From NCBI RefSeq assembly GCF_029953595.1, contig NZ_CP124535.1, positions 1,116,001-1,180,000 of the forward strand: a DNA stretch of 64,000 nucleotides. The letters run 5' to 3'. The notes beneath the pieces are model-generated. The model had not been told where the DNA came from. It ran no database searches and worked only from the letters and a program-made list of their open reading frames with translations. This stretch comes from Fuscovulum ytuae. Its GTDB lineage: Bacteria > Pseudomonadota > Alphaproteobacteria > Rhodobacterales > Rhodobacteraceae. The translations under genes and the position numbers were made by a program. Positions 8,576 through 18,542 of the stretch are shown piece after piece (within the stretch, counting starts at the first letter, position 1; each line of letters begins with the position of its first letter).

Positions 8576-10726
8576 ATGGAACGACTGGATCGCCACGGCC
8601 TGCAAGTGGACGCAAGACTGGCCGCCTTTCTCGAAGACCGCGCCCTGCCCGGAACAGGCGTGACGGCAGACCACTTCTGGAAAGGCTTCGCCGCGGCTGT
8701 GGCAGAGCTTGGCCCCATCAACCGCGCCCTTCTTGCCACGCGCGACCGGATGCAGACCCAGATCGACGACTGGCACCGCGCCCGCAAAGGCCAGCCCCAT
8801 GATGCGGCGGCCTACACGGCCTTCCTGCGCGAGATTGGCTATCTGCTGCCCGAAGGCCCGGATTTCACCATCCGCACCACCGGCACCGACCCCGAGATTG
8901 CCGCCATGCCCGGCCCGCAACTCGTGGTTCCCGTGATGAACGCGCGCTACGCGCTCAATGCCGCCAATGCGCGCTGGGGGTCGCTTTATGACGCGCTCTA
9001 TGGCACCGATGCCTTGGGCGATGCGCCACAGGGCAAGGACTATGACCCCGCCCGTGGTGCCCGCGTCATCGCCTGGGCCAAGGCTTTTCTTGATGACGTG
9101 GCACCGCTCGCCAAAGGCAGCCATGCCGATGTCACCCGCTATGCGGTGAAGGACGGCCAGCTGACGCCTGCGCTGAAAGACCCCACCCAATTCGCAGGCT
9201 TCCGCGGCAAGGCCGACGCCCCTTCGGCGGTCCTTCTGAAAAACCATGGCCTGCACCTTGTTTTGCGCATCGACCCCGGCCACCGCATCGGCGCAGACGA
9301 TCCCGCAGGCCTTGCCGATATCCGGATGGAGGCCGCGCTTTCCGCCATCATGGATTGCGAAGACAGCATCGCCGCCGTCGATGCCGAAGACAAAGTCGCG
9401 GCCTATGGCAACTGGCTTGGCCTGATGAAGGGGGATCTGGTCGAGATGGTCACGAAAGGCGACCAGACGATCGAACGCCGCCTGCGCGACGATTACGCCT
9501 TCTCCGCCCCCGATGGCACGCCCCTCCTTCTGAAAGGGCGCGCCCTGATGCTGGTGCGCAATGTGGGCCATCTGATGACCAACCCGGCCATCCTTGATGC
9601 CGAAGGGCGCGAAGTGGGCGAAGGCCTCATGGATGCCTTCATCACCACGCTCTGCGCGCTGCATGACCTGCAAAAGACCCAAGGCCCGCGCAATTCGCTG
9701 CACGGGTCTGTTTATGTGGTGAAACCCAAGATGCACGGGCCAGAAGAGGTGGCCTTCGCCTGCACGATCTTCGACCGGGTCGAGGCGACACTCGGCCTGC
9801 CCCCCTTCACCGTGAAACTCGGCATCATGGATGAGGAACGCCGCACCAGCGCCAACCTCAAGGAATGCATCCGGGCGGCGGCAGACCGTGTGGCCTTCAT
9901 CAACACGGGCTTCCTTGATCGCACAGGGGATGAGATCCACACCTCGATGGAAGCCGGCCCCATGATCCGCAAAGGCGATATGAAAGCCGCGCCCTGGATC
10001 GCGGCCTATGAAGATCGCAATGTCGATATCGGCCTTGCCTGCGGGCTCAAAGGCCGCGCTCAGATCGGCAAGGGCATGTGGGCCATGCCCGACCGGATGG
10101 AGGCGATGCTGCACGCCAAGATCGCCCATCCGCAGGCAGGTGCCACCTGCGCCTGGGTGCCCTCGCCCACCGCCGCCACCCTGCACGCCACGCATTACCA
10201 CCGCGTCGATGTGCTGGCGCGGCAAGACCAGATCGCCGCGGGCGGCCCGCGCGGACGGCTGGAAGACCTGCTGACCATCCCCCTCGCCCATGGCCAGAAC
10301 TGGTCCGAGGCCGAGATTCGGGATGAAGTTGAAAACAACGCCCAAGGCATCCTCGGCTATGTCGTGCGCTGGGTCGATCAGGGCGTGGGCTGTTCCAAGG
10401 TGCCCGATATCCATGATGTCGGCCTGATGGAGGACCGCGCCACCTGCCGCATCTCGGCGCAAGCGCTGGCCAATTGGCTGCACCATGGCGTGGTGTCTGA
10501 GGCGCAGGTCATGGCCGCCTTCCGCAAGATGGCCGCCGTGGTGGATCGCCAGAATGCCGGCGACCCGGCCTATCGCCCCATGGCGCCGGGCTTTGACGGC
10601 GTAGCCTTCAAGGCCGCCTGCGATCTGGTCTTTGCAGGCCGTGAACAGCCCTCCGGCTATACCGAACCCGTCCTGCACCGCCGCCGTCTGGAATGGAAAG
10701 CCCGCAACCGCTTGCGCAGCGTCTGA
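8576..10726 (+). CDS. glcB: Malate synthase G
   Basis: 716 residues from the ATG at 8576 (family length about 720). It condenses glyoxylate with acetyl-CoA to malate in the glyoxylate shunt. Characteristic segments are present: [17 protein letters not shown], the [13 protein letters not shown] stretch that carries metal/acid-base residues, and the C-terminal [19 protein letters not shown]. The start is chosen because upstream in-frame sequence lacks malate synthase similarity and GACGGAA lies a few bases upstream as a ribosome site. No isocitrate lyase gene is nearby. Confidence 0.96.
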   Translation: MERLDRHGLQVDARLAAFLEDRALPGTGVTADHFWKGFAAAVAELGPINRALLATRDRMQTQIDDWHRARKGQPHDAAAYTAFLREIGYLLPEGPDFTIRTTGTDPEIAAMPGPQLVVPVMNARYALNAANARWGSLYDALYGTDALGDAPQGKDYDPARGARVIAWAKAFLDDVAPLAKGSHADVTRYAVKDGQLTPALKDPTQFAGFRGKADAPSAVLLKNHGLHLVLRIDPGHRIGADDPAGLADIRMEAALSAIMDCEDSIAAVDAEDKVAAYGNWLGLMKGDLVEMVTKGDQTIERRLRDDYAFSAPDGTPLLLKGRALMLVRNVGHLMTNPAILDAEGREVGEGLMDAFITTLCALHDLQKTQGPRNSLHGSVYVVKPKMHGPEEVAFACTIFDRVEATLGLPPFTVKLGIMDEERRTSANLKECIRAAADRVAFINTGFLDRTGDEIHTSMEAGPMIRKGDMKAAPWIAAYEDRNVDIGLACGLKGRAQIGKGMWAMPDRMEAMLHAKIAHPQAGATCAWVPSPTAATLHATHYHRVDVLARQDQIAAGGPRGRLEDLLTIPLAHGQNWSEAEIRDEVENNAQGILGYVVRWVDQGVGCSKVPDIHDVGLMEDRATCRISAQALANWLHHGVVSEAQVMAAFRKMAAVVDRQNAGDPAYRPMAPGFDGVAFKAACDLVFAGREQPSGYTEPVLHRRRLEWKARNRLRSV

Positions 10727-10741
10727 CGCTTATCAAAAAGC

Positions 10742-10757
10742 GCGGGCATGCGCCCGC
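10742..10757. terminator. Hairpin after malate synthase
   Basis: GCGGGC (10742-10747) pairs with GCCCGC (10752-10757) around a 4-base loop 16 bases after the glcB stop codon, followed by ATTCCTTTCC on the plus strand. The T-tract is weak, so this is a probable rather than certain transcription terminator. Confidence 0.45.
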
Positions 10758-10760
10758 ATT

Positions 10761-10947
10761 CCTTTCCTCTCGCCTGCGCGCGTGCCGCGCTCCGGCTCGG
10801 TGTTTTTTGAGTATTTGGGGCCAAGATGAAGATCATGCTGCTTCATCTTGGCCAAAATACTCGCGGGGGAGACGCCCGGAACGGGCGGCGGGGGCGGCAG
10901 CCCCCCATCGAGCCGAAGCGCGGCACGCGCGCAGGCGAGGGGAAAGG
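10761..10947. repeat. Nested long inverted repeat containing the Rhodobacterales GAGTATTTTGGCCAAGATGAAG element
   Basis: Outer arms 10761-10802 and 10906-10947 are inverted copies matching at 39 of 42 positions. An inner inverted pair, 10809-10831 (GAGTATTTGGGGCCAAGATGAAG, 23 bases when counted in two parts) and 10841-10862, differs by one substitution and one extra G. The right side has an unpaired GC-rich insert at 10863-10905. No gene is present. It looks like a folded-back repeat element between glcB and bolA. Confidence 0.75.
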
Positions 10948-10982
10948 CGTGCGCAGCCCCCTGGGGGGCAAGCTCCGATAAG

Positions 10983-11234
10983 TCAGCCGATATCAAGGGC
11001 CAGCGCGTGGATGCGGCTGTTCAGGTCGCCCAGCGCCTTTTGCACGGCCCGGTGGCGATCGACCCGTCCCATCGGGCCAAAGGCGGCGGCGCGGATCTTC
11101 ACCCGGAAATGGCTTTCGCCTGACCCATCATCGCCTGCATGGCCCGCATGGCGATGGCTTTCATTGACCACCTCAAGTTCCGTGGGCTGGAAAGCCTTGG
11201 TCAGCCTTTGTGTGATTTCATCGCTCACGGCCAT
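10983..11234 (-). CDS. bolA: BolA family protein
   Basis: 83 residues. It shows the BolA fold pattern: an N-terminal helix (SDEITQRLTKAFQPTELEVV), the strand NESHRHAGH with conserved His residues, then SHFRVKIRAAAF and a C-terminal HRAVQKALGD helix followed by IHALALDI. BolA proteins pair with monothiol glutaredoxins in iron-sulfur handling and affect cell shape under stress. It is divergent from the J-domain gene, with 76 bases between them. GAGGGGG about 12 bases upstream of the start is a plausible ribosome site. Confidence 0.92.
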   Translation of the reverse strand: MAVSDEITQRLTKAFQPTELEVVNESHRHAGHAGDDGSGESHFRVKIRAAAFGPMGRVDRHRAVQKALGDLNSRIHALALDIG

Positions 11235-11310
11235 TTTTCGCTGCCCCCTCTTCTATCCGCTGCAAGAACCCCTAAACTCTCGCCTCCGAGTCGGAAAGGC
11301 CTGCCCCAGA

Positions 11311-11946
11311 ATGTCATCACGCCCCCCTTTTGAGTTCGATCTTCGCGTCTCTGCCGATAAAAAGCGCCGCAAGACGGGGCGGCGCGGCATGTCGGGCGCT
11401 TTCGAGACATCGCAAAAACAATGCGAATATCCGGGTTGCAGCGAACAGGGGGCGTATCGCGCGCCGAAATCGCCCGACCATCTCGATGAATTTTTCTGGT
11501 TCTGCAAAGACCATGTGCGCGAATACAATCTGAAGTGGAACTTCTTTCAGGGCACCACGGACGAGGAATTTCAGAAATTCCTCGACAAGGACCGGGTCTG
11601 GGGCCGCGCCACACAGCCCTTCGGCAAAAAGCCCGATGAAGGCCGCGCTTGGGCGCGGTTGGGGGTTGATGATCCGATGGCGATCTTGGGGGAAAAGGCC
11701 ACGCTCAACCCGGCCAAGCCGACGGGCCATGCCACCCGCAAACTGCCGCCAACGGAACGCAAGGCGCTCGAGATTCTTGATGCCCGCGACACCATGACGA
11801 AGGCCGAGATTCGCAAGCAATACAAATCCCTCGTCAAGGATCTGCATCCTGACATGAACGGCGGCGATCGGTCGGATGAGGACCGCCTGCAAGAGGTTGT
11901 CTGGGCTTGGGATCAGATCAAGGACAGCCGCTATTTCCGCGACTGA
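11311..11946 (+). CDS. J-domain (DnaJ-like) protein
   Basis: 211 residues from the ATG at 11311; the frame is open far upstream but only through repeat sequence. Residues about 30-70 hold CEYPGCSEQGAYRAPKSP and FCKDHVREYN, a Cys/His pattern that may bind metal. The C-terminal about 60 residues form a J domain (ALEILDARDTMTKAEIRKQ, then HPD in KDLHPDMNGG), which stimulates Hsp70 ATPase. The J domain is at the C-terminus, as in DjlA-type co-chaperones; the Zn-like N-terminal part is typical of an alphaproteobacterial group. Its 3' end overlaps the convergent membrane protein gene by 16 bases. Confidence 0.88.
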   Translation: MSSRPPFEFDLRVSADKKRRKTGRRGMSGAFETSQKQCEYPGCSEQGAYRAPKSPDHLDEFFWFCKDHVREYNLKWNFFQGTTDEEFQKFLDKDRVWGRATQPFGKKPDEGRAWARLGVDDPMAILGEKATLNPAKPTGHATRKLPPTERKALEILDARDTMTKAEIRKQYKSLVKDLHPDMNGGDRSDEDRLQEVVWAWDQIKDSRYFRD

Positions 11947-12317
11947 CCCTGCCTAAGGGCCACCGCCTGCGTGGCCAAAGCCCCCGCCAAGCCTGCGCCC
12001 CAAGCCAAGGGCCAGCGCGGCACTTCGGCCAGTAATGACAGCATGCCCCCGCCTTGCAGCAGCGGCACCACCAGACCCACGGCCAACAAAAGCCCCGCCG
12101 TCGCCAGCACCGCCCGCAGCCAGCCGCCGAGCCCCCCCTGCCCAAAAGCCCCCGCCAGCAGCCAGCCCCCCACCAGTGCCACCGGAAAGGCCAGCGCGAA
12201 GGCGGGCGTGAACAGGGCCGAGGCTTCGCTATCCGCCCCAAGCTCTGCCCGCGCCAATGTGGCAGCGGTGAAGAGGGCCAGAAGAAGGCTGCGGATCAGG
12301 CGGTGTTTCGCGGTCAT
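11931..12317 (-). CDS. Small predicted integral membrane protein
   Basis: 128 residues from the ATG at 12317 (an in-frame ATG at 12338 is an alternative). After MTAKHRLIRS comes a hydrophobic segment, then three or four more (FTPAFALAFPVALVGGWLL, LRAVLATAGLLLAVGLVVPLL, WPLAWGAGLAGALATQAVAL) and a basic tail. I do not recognise a family. The gene is divergent from cobS and overlaps the J-domain gene tail to tail. It is supported by the coherent hydrophobic pattern, not by a motif. Confidence 0.6.
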   Translation of the reverse strand: MTAKHRLIRSLLLALFTAATLARAELGADSEASALFTPAFALAFPVALVGGWLLAGAFGQGGLGGWLRAVLATAGLLLAVGLVVPLLQGGGMLSLLAEVPRWPLAWGAGLAGALATQAVALRQGQSRK

Positions 12318-12471
12318 GGCCCCCAGATAATCCGACATCCCGCCGCGCGCCAGCCCTGCCCCCGCCCCAACTGGACTGCAAAGACCCGCAGCGTGGCCCT
12401 TCCCCTTGCACCCCCCCGCGATATGTTCCACACATCCCAGACGCCCAAGGGGGCGCGCGACTTTGACCATG

Positions 12472-13458
12472 ATGGCGGACCGAATGCTGGACACTGTGAT
12501 GAAACCCACCGAAGAAATTTCTGTCCGCGACGTGTTCGGCATCGACACGGACATGAAGGTCAAGGCCTTTGCCGACCGCACCGATCGCGTGCCGGAAATC
12601 GATCCGACCTATAAATTCGATCCCGACACCACGCTCGCCATCCTTGCAGGCTTTGCCTATAACCGCCGCGTGATGATCCAAGGCTATCACGGCACCGGGA
12701 AATCCACCCATATCGAACAGGTGGCCGCCCGGCTGAACTGGCCTTGCGTGCGCGTCAACCTGGACAGCCACATCTCGCGCATCGACCTGATCGGCAAGGA
12801 CGCGATCAAGCTGCGTGATGGCAAGCAGGTCACCGAGTTTCACGAAGGCATCCTGCCTTGGGCGCTGCGCAACCCCGTCGCCATCGTCTTTGACGAATAT
12901 GATGCAGGCCGCGCCGATGTGATGTTCGTCATCCAGCGCGTGCTGGAACATGACGGCAAGCTCACGCTTCTTGATCAGAATGAGATCATTACACCCCACC
13001 CGTCCTTCCGCCTGTTTGCCACGGCAAACACCGTGGGTCTGGGCGATACGACGGGCCTTTACCACGGCACCCAGCAAATCAACCAAGCGCAGATGGACCG
13101 CTGGTCGCTTGTCGCCACGTTGAACTATCTGTCCCACGATGCCGAAGCGGCGATCGTTCTGGCCAAGAACCCGCATTACAATACCGAGAAGGGCCGCAAG
13201 ACCATCAACCAGATGGTCACCGTGGCCGACCTGACGCGCACGGCCTTCATGAATGGCGATCTTTCCACCGTCATGTCACCGCGCACCGTCATCAACTGGG
13301 CCCAGAACGCCGAAATTTTCCGCAATGTGGGTTACGCCTTCCGCCTCTCCTTCCTCAACAAATGCGATGAGTTGGAACGTCAGACGGTGGCCGAATTCTA
13401 TCAGCGCTGCTTCGGCGAGGAATTGCCCGAAAGCGCCGCCTCCATGGCGATGAAGTAA
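12472..13458 (+). CDS. cobS: Cobaltochelatase subunit CobS (AAA+ ATPase)
   Basis: 328 residues from the second of two adjacent ATG codons (12469 and 12472). N-terminal [20 protein letters not shown] is diagnostic of CobS. Walker [10 protein letters not shown] is at about residues 71-79 and the Walker B-like IVFDEYDAG at about 138-146; sensor region [20 protein letters not shown] follows. CobS forms an ATPase ring that, with CobT and CobN, inserts cobalt into hydrogenobyrinate a,c-diamide in aerobic cobalamin synthesis. CobT lies 5 kb downstream on the same strand with chemoreceptor genes between. A strong terminator follows the gene, so cobS is transcribed apart from cobT. Confidence 0.95.
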   Translation: MADRMLDTVMKPTEEISVRDVFGIDTDMKVKAFADRTDRVPEIDPTYKFDPDTTLAILAGFAYNRRVMIQGYHGTGKSTHIEQVAARLNWPCVRVNLDSHISRIDLIGKDAIKLRDGKQVTEFHEGILPWALRNPVAIVFDEYDAGRADVMFVIQRVLEHDGKLTLLDQNEIITPHPSFRLFATANTVGLGDTTGLYHGTQQINQAQMDRWSLVATLNYLSHDAEAAIVLAKNPHYNTEKGRKTINQMVTVADLTRTAFMNGDLSTVMSPRTVINWAQNAEIFRNVGYAFRLSFLNKCDELERQTVAEFYQRCFGEELPESAASMAMK

Positions 13459-13485
13459 CCCGCGCGCCCATCGCGCCGGATCAAG

Positions 13486-13510
13486 GCCCCGCCATCGGCG
13501 GGGCTTTTTT
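13486..13510 (+). terminator. Intrinsic terminator of cobS
   Basis: GCCCCGCC (13486-13493), loop ATC, GGCGGGGC (13497-13504), immediately followed by TTTTTT. This is a textbook Rho-independent terminator 28 bases after the cobS stop codon. Confidence 0.9.
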
Positions 13511-13632
13511 CTTTATTCTCAAATAGATATAAAATTCTTTGAATGCGAATGTTTCGCAATCGCGACCTAAACTCGGGCACAGCACGCCGTTCTTATGGCG
13601 ATATTTCATCTTCCTCTGTGCCGGAGACCCGC

Positions 13633-15156
13633 ATGACGCTTATCCAACGCCTGTCCCTGCGAACGCGCCTTATCGCCGCGATCTTCACCACCATGATCGC
13701 CGTCACTGCCGCGCTCGTGGCTTTCGTGTTGTCCGAAAAGGAAAAAGAACTGCGCGACTTCGCCAGCGACAAGGTCGATACCGCGATCTGGGCGCTGTCC
13801 AACAATCTGCCAGTGCAGGCCCGCGGCTTCACCCTTGGACCGCCGGTCGAGGGGCGCATCAACAGCCTTGTCGTCGATGCCGCGCAGGTGGACATCGCGC
13901 CCAGCGTCAACGATGCCATCTATGCCGGCACCGGGGTGCATGTGACCTATTTCCGGCTCGACCCGGACAGCAAGGAATTCATCCGCGTCATGACCAGTGT
14001 CACCGCCAAGGATGGCACCCGCGCCGTGGGCACGCCGCTTGATCCGACCGGGCCTGCCACGGCGGCGCTGTTGCGCGGGGAAACCTATAGCGGCGACGGG
14101 ATCATCCTCGGCGAATTGCATCTGACGCGCTATGAACCCGTCTATGATGCCGCGGGCCAGATCGTGGGCTCTGTTGGCGTGGGCAAATCCATCGCCATCC
14201 TTGCCACCATGCTGCGCGACACCACGGTGCAGCTTGCCCTCGTGATGCTTGTCCTGAATGCCATCGCCGCCCTTGGCTGCTTTTTCCTCATCAACCGCGC
14301 GATGCGCCCTGTCCGCCGTCTGGTCGATACGGTGAACCGCCTCAAGAACCGCGACTATGACGCCGAGATCCTCCCCGTCGCCAGCAAGGATGAGGTGGGC
14401 GAACTGACCACCGCCTGCATCAAGCTGCGCGATGACCTGCGCGAGGCGGCACGGCTGGAAACCATCGCTGCCGCGCAGGCCGCCGAACGCGACGCGCGCC
14501 GCGCCGAGATGGACCTGTTGATGGCCCAACTCAGCCGGGGCGCCTCCGAACAGGCTGTCGCCGCCGAAAAGGCCAGCGCCTCGATGGAAGAGATGCGCGC
14601 CAATGTCCGCCAGTCCGCCAACAATGCCGCCCAGACCGAACGCATCGCGCTGCAGGCCGCCCATGACGCCGCCGAAACCGGGGCCGTGGTGACCGAGGCC
14701 GTAAAGTCGATGACCAGCATCGCCGAAAAGATCACCATCATCCGCGAGATCGCGCGCCAGACCGACCTCCTCGCCCTCAACGCGGCGGTCGAGGCCGCGC
14801 GGGCGGGCCAGCACGGACAGGGCTTCGCCGTGGTCGCCGCCGAGGTGCGCAAACTCGCCGAACGCAGCCAGCAGGCCGCGGCCGAGATCGGCACCCTGTC
14901 AGGCAGCACCCTGAAGGTCAGCCGCGAGGCGGGCGAGCGTCTTTCCGGCCTTGTTCCCGCGATCCAGAAGACCGCGCATCTGGTGCAGGCGATCAGCGCC
15001 GCCTCCAACGAACAAAGCATCGGCATCGAACAGATCAACGAGGCGATCCGCGACCTCGACGCCGTGATCCAGCAGAACGCCACCGCTGCGGGCCGGGTGA
15101 CCATGTCGACCGCCACCGAGGAGGCGGCAGAACCCCTCTTCCGCCGCGCCGCCTGA
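13633..15156 (+). CDS. Methyl-accepting chemotaxis protein with Cache-like sensor
   Basis: 507 residues from the ATG at 13633. TM1 about 12-32, periplasmic sensor about 35-195 with [19 protein letters not shown] typical of a Cache_3/Cache_2-type domain, TM2 about 198-220, a HAMP linker beginning [15 protein letters not shown], and a cytoplasmic signalling region whose tip [19 protein letters not shown] is at about 377-400. Its C-terminus lacks a CheR-tethering pentapeptide. It is a close paralogue of the receptor at 15905-17425, identical over long stretches of the signalling domain but diverged in the sensor, so the two probably detect different ligands through one signalling array. Confidence 0.93.
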   Translation: MTLIQRLSLRTRLIAAIFTTMIAVTAALVAFVLSEKEKELRDFASDKVDTAIWALSNNLPVQARGFTLGPPVEGRINSLVVDAAQVDIAPSVNDAIYAGTGVHVTYFRLDPDSKEFIRVMTSVTAKDGTRAVGTPLDPTGPATAALLRGETYSGDGIILGELHLTRYEPVYDAAGQIVGSVGVGKSIAILATMLRDTTVQLALVMLVLNAIAALGCFFLINRAMRPVRRLVDTVNRLKNRDYDAEILPVASKDEVGELTTACIKLRDDLREAARLETIAAAQAAERDARRAEMDLLMAQLSRGASEQAVAAEKASASMEEMRANVRQSANNAAQTERIALQAAHDAAETGAVVTEAVKSMTSIAEKITIIREIARQTDLLALNAAVEAARAGQHGQGFAVVAAEVRKLAERSQQAAAEIGTLSGSTLKVSREAGERLSGLVPAIQKTAHLVQAISAASNEQSIGIEQINEAIRDLDAVIQQNATAAGRVTMSTATEEAAEPLFRRAA

Positions 15157-15167
15157 TACCGCCCGGC

Positions 15168-15197
15168 GCAGGCCCCGCCTTCCCGCGCGGGGCCTGC
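15168..15197 (+). terminator. Strong hairpin after the first chemoreceptor
   Basis: GCAGGCCCCGC (15168-15178) and GCGGGGCCTGC (15187-15197) form a perfect 11-bp stem with an 8-base loop 12 bases after the stop codon. Only a short T run (CATCTTT) follows, so termination may be partial. Confidence 0.6.
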
Positions 15198-15413
15198 CCA
15201 TCTTTCCCCTTGGCCTGTCCCCCTGACGGGTCAAAGCCCGCCGCAGCGGCACCTGCGCGGCCCCGTCTGGCAGGATTAGCGCCCACTTCCCCGGCGGTCC
15301 CCGACCCCAACAGTGGCAGATCGTGCCGGATTTGTCGGGCTTGCGGAAAAAACCACAAAAAGTTTTCTTTCTGCTCGCTTGATAAACAGATTTTCTGCCG
15401 TAATGCTTTAATC

Positions 15414-15806
15414 ATGGGCGGTTTGAAAACATATCTCCGCGCCACGGCGCTTTTCTGCGCGCTCGCCGCACCTGTCGCGGCTCGGGCCGATGCCGATCTT
15501 CCCGACGATCCCTTGCGCTTTTTCGCCGCCTGCGCGGGCCGGATGTCGGCCCTGATGGAACATCAATGGATCGTGGACGGCCCCGCTTCGGAGGCGACCA
15601 AGGCACGGCGGGCCGACATCCTCGACCTTCTCACCGCGCTGACCCCGCCGGGGCAAGAGGCGCGGGTCATGGGCTGGCGGATCGAGGCCAAAGCCGCCCA
15701 TGCCGCCCTCCTTGCCCGGACGTGGCAGGACGACGCCGCATCCACCGCCCGCGCCGCCCGCCAAGCCCTCGCTCTGCACAATCAATGCATGGCATTTCTG
15801 TCCTGA
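15414..15806 (+). CDS. Small exported protein of unknown function between two chemoreceptors
   Basis: 130 residues from the ATG at 15414. A signal peptide is clear: basic MGGLKTYLR, hydrophobic [13 protein letters not shown], cleavage near ARA-DAD. The mature part of about 105 residues is largely helical, with two Cys (in FFAACAGRM and HNQCMAF) that could form a disulfide. No family was recognised. It lies between two paralogous chemoreceptor genes on the same strand, 98 bases before the second. A periplasmic binding or accessory role is possible but is only inferred from position. The longer upstream frame is rejected because it lacks a signal peptide and crosses the terminator-like hairpin. 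Confidence 0.65.
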   Translation: MGGLKTYLRATALFCALAAPVAARADADLPDDPLRFFAACAGRMSALMEHQWIVDGPASEATKARRADILDLLTALTPPGQEARVMGWRIEAKAAHAALLARTWQDDAASTARAARQALALHNQCMAFLS

Positions 15807-15904
15807 TCTTTCTCTCCCTGATTGTATTTCAGCCTCACATTCCGAAAGTCACTGTCGTTTTGATAGTCACATCCTCGGCACATCTTTCCGGAGACTGGCA
15901 GATC

Positions 15905-17425
15905 ATGCGCATTCCCAAGCTTTCCCTTAGGTCACGGCTTCTCGCGGTGCTTTTCACGGCCATGGTGGCGGTAAGTGCCACCTTATTCGCGGTCGTTCTG
16001 TCGCAGAAAGAAGCGGAACTTCGCGCCGCAACCCATGAAAGCGTCAACGCCGCCATCTGGGCATTCGCCCGCGCCCTTCCCCATGAGGCAGCAGGCTTCA
16101 CCCCTGCCCCGCAGGAAAATGGCCGACTGCATGGCGTGGCGGGCTCTGGCACGCCCGCGAATATTCCCGAAGGCACGGTCGACGCCGTTTTCGCAAATAC
16201 CGGCGTGCATGTGACCTATTTCGCCTTCCAACCCGAAAGCGGGGAATTCATCCGCCACATGACCAGCATCACAGCCGCCGATGGCAAACGTGTCGTCGGC
16301 ACACCGCTGGACCCCAAGGGTCCGGTCCTGCCGGTTCTCATGCAGGGCGACGTCTTCATTGGCGATGCCACCATTCTTGGTGAACCCTACCTCACCCGCT
16401 ATGAGCCTGTCTTCGATGCCCAAGGGGCAATCGTGGGCGCGCTTTTCGCAGGCAAATCCATCGCGCAGATCCATTCCGTCTTCATGTCCACCGCGACCTC
16501 GCTTGGCACGCTGCTGCTGGGCCTTATCCTTGCGGCCTCGGTCGCCTGCTTCTTCCTGATCAACCGCACCATGCGTCCGGTGCGGCGTCTGGTGGAAAGC
16601 GTCAACCGCCTGAAGGACCGCGATTACGACGTGGACATCCGCCCCGTCGCCACCCGCGACGAGGTGGGCCAACTGACCACCGCCTGCATCCAGCTGCGCG
16701 ATGACCTGCGCGAAGGCGCGCGGCTCGCCACCATCGCCGCCGCCCAAGCCGCCGAACGCGACGAACGCCGGGCCGAGATGGACCGCCTGATGGCGCAACT
16801 CAGCCGGGGCGCCACCGAACAGGCCGCCGCCGCCGAAAAGGCCTCGGCCTCGATGGAAGAGATGCGTGCCAATATCCGCCAATCCGCCGAAAATGCGGCC
16901 CAGACCGAACGCATCGCGCTGACCGCCGCGCATGACGCCGCCGAAACCGGGGCTGTTGTGACCGATGCCGTGACCGCCATGGCCAGCATCGCCGAAAAGA
17001 TCGGCATCATCCGCGAGATTGCGCGCCAAACCGACCTTCTGGCCCTGAATGCGGCGGTCGAGGCCGCGCGGGCTGGCCAGCACGGCCAAGGCTTCGCCGT
17101 GGTGGCGGCCGAGGTGCGCAAACTGGCCGAGCGCAGCCAAGAGGCGGCGGTTGAAATCGGCCAGCTTTCCGGCTCCACCCTGCAAGTCAGCCGCAAGGCG
17201 GGCCAAAAGCTTGCCGCCCTCGTCCCGGCCATTCAGGAAACCGCCTCCCTCGTGCAATCGATCAGCGCGGCCTCTAGCGAGCAGAGCATCGGCATCGAAC
17301 AGATCAACGAAGCCATCCGCGACCTCGACGCCGTCATCCAGCAAAACGCCAGCGCTGCGGCCAAGATCGGTGCCGCCTCGCAGGAAGACGAAGCCCCCCG
17401 CCTGCCTTATCTCCGGGCGGCCTGA
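15905..17425 (+). CDS. Methyl-accepting chemotaxis protein, paralogue of the preceding receptor
   Basis: 506 residues from the ATG at 15905 ([15 protein letters not shown]). Same architecture as its neighbour: TM1, single periplasmic Cache-like sensor with [22 protein letters not shown]2 followed by [15 protein letters not shown] of the HAMP domain, and the signalling tip [19 protein letters not shown] at about 376-399. The sensor halves of the two receptors align along their length but share far fewer identities than the cytoplasmic halves. Tandem duplication with sensor divergence is the simplest explanation. No other chemotaxis (che) genes are in the window. Confidence 0.93.
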   Translation: MRIPKLSLRSRLLAVLFTAMVAVSATLFAVVLSQKEAELRAATHESVNAAIWAFARALPHEAAGFTPAPQENGRLHGVAGSGTPANIPEGTVDAVFANTGVHVTYFAFQPESGEFIRHMTSITAADGKRVVGTPLDPKGPVLPVLMQGDVFIGDATILGEPYLTRYEPVFDAQGAIVGALFAGKSIAQIHSVFMSTATSLGTLLLGLILAASVACFFLINRTMRPVRRLVESVNRLKDRDYDVDIRPVATRDEVGQLTTACIQLRDDLREGARLATIAAAQAAERDERRAEMDRLMAQLSRGATEQAAAAEKASASMEEMRANIRQSAENAAQTERIALTAAHDAAETGAVVTDAVTAMASIAEKIGIIREIARQTDLLALNAAVEAARAGQHGQGFAVVAAEVRKLAERSQEAAVEIGQLSGSTLQVSRKAGQKLAALVPAIQETASLVQSISAASSEQSIGIEQINEAIRDLDAVIQQNASAAAKIGAASQEDEAPRLPYLRAA

Positions 17426-17735
17426 TCACCGCGCCGTCCGCGCGCAGCGATCCTACTGGACAACGCGCGCGGGCGGACTCTGCGCCCCGAAACGGGCGGA
17501 AGTGACGAGGCTTTCGCCCTGCACCGCGTTCGCCACAGGTCTTGCTTCGGCGTTAACCTTAACGCGTTGCGAGCGCGCGCTGCGTGCCCACAGTTTGCGG
17601 CACAAAACCCGGCACAAAACAGGGCACAGGCGTTTTCGGCCAAACCCTTGCGGTTAATCACCTTTTCCCGCAGCCGCATAAGAAAAAGGGGCGGCTTTCG
17701 CCACCCCTTTCCCCGACAGGGAGATGTCGGTCAAA
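17426..17735. other. 310-base intergenic stretch without a gene
   Basis: Between the second chemoreceptor and the convergent FMN reductase gene. It holds a short direct-repeat patch at about 17600-17632 (GGCACAAAAC twice, then GGGCACAGG) and, at 17683-17710, the terminator for the minus-strand gene. No open reading frame with a plausible protein, no RNA gene and no recognisable promoter were seen in the remainder. Confidence 0.6.
17683..17710 (-). terminator. Intrinsic terminator of the FMN reductase gene
   Basis: Read on the minus strand: GGGGTGGC, loop GAAA, GCCGCCCC, then TTTTT. The stem allows one G-T pair. It begins about 26 bases after the stop codon of the minus-strand FMN reductase gene. 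Confidence 0.88.
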
Positions 17736-18320
17736 TCAGCCGCGCGCAGCCTTGGTCGCATTGGCCCACCACACCAGATCGTCCAGCGAGGCGGTGGCAG
17801 CGGGCAGAAGGTTCGCTTCCACATCGGCCATATTGCCCGACCCGCCAAAGCCCGGATGAACCTTGAAGAAATCGCCCATCCCCAGATGCACGGCATTGCG
17901 GGTGGGGACCATCTGCAACTCCACCGCGATGTTGCGCAGATGCTCCATCGCGCGGGTGCCGCCCACCGAACCATAGGCCATCGCCGTCATCGGCTTCTTG
18001 GCCCATTCCACATAGGCCTGATCCAAAGCGTTCTTCAAAGACCCGGTGATCGACCGATTGTATTCCGCGACGACAAAGATGTAACCGTCGAATTCTGCAA
18101 TCTTTTTCTGCCATTTCACGGCAGCGGCCGATTGCGACGGGGCCCATGCGTTCGACGCCACTTCGTTGAACAAGGGCAGGTCATAGTCGCGCAGATCGAC
18201 CAGTTCGACGGTCATATCCGTGCGCGCCTTGGCCTGCGCCAGCATCCACTGCGCCGGGATATCGGCAAAGCGGCTGTCGCGGGTCGATCCAATGATAAGG
18301 GCGATTTTCGGGGTGCTCAT
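17736..18320 (-). CDS. NAD(P)H-dependent FMN reductase (flavodoxin-like fold)
   Basis: 194 residues from the ATG at 18320. The N-terminal IALIIGSTRDSRFADIPAQW is the phosphate-binding loop of the NADPH-dependent FMN reductase family (GSTR), and FVVAEYNRSITGSLKNALD plus YGSVGGTRA are further family blocks for flavin contact. Such enzymes reduce FMN or quinones with NAD(P)H. It lies between the second chemoreceptor and cobT. Cobalamin synthesis needs a flavin-dependent cobalt reductase, but nothing in the sequence links this gene to that step. It ends at a clear terminator. Confidence 0.9.
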   Translation of the reverse strand: MSTPKIALIIGSTRDSRFADIPAQWMLAQAKARTDMTVELVDLRDYDLPLFNEVASNAWAPSQSAAAVKWQKKIAEFDGYIFVVAEYNRSITGSLKNALDQAYVEWAKKPMTAMAYGSVGGTRAMEHLRNIAVELQMVPTRNAVHLGMGDFFKVHPGFGGSGNMADVEANLLPAATASLDDLVWWANATKAARG

Positions 18321-18542
18321 GGCGTTGATCCGTTCCGTTGAGGAGGGTTGAATTCTGCCCCTCACAGATGGGCTTTTGGGCAGACCCGAACAATTCGGCG
18401 CGGACGCAAAACACCTGTGCATCCGCGCACCTTTCGTCCCATTGATCCCTGAAAGACGACGCCTGCCCTTGCCCCTGCCCGCCCCAAGTGCAAATCTGCC
18501 CCAAAGGTGCCGCACCCTGCGCACCGCCCTGCGCGTGACCCA

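Noticed and set aside
8492-10678. Minus-strand frame of 728 codons over malate synthase
   Set aside because: It is a shadow of a strong coding region; the plus strand has unmistakable malate synthase G blocks and codon bias.
10693-11310. Upstream extension of the J-domain frame
   Set aside because: It runs through the long inverted repeat and the bolA gene antisense; the protein only becomes coherent at the ATG at 11311.
17600-17632. Short repeats GGCACAAAAC as a CRISPR or iteron array
   Set aside because: Only two or three partial copies without regular spacers and no cas or rep gene nearby.
17736-18320. The FMN reductase as a cobalt reductase for cobalamin (CobR)
   Set aside because: It has the GSTR flavodoxin-like motif of general FMN reductases; CobR belongs to a different flavin reductase family, and closeness to cobT alone is not enough.
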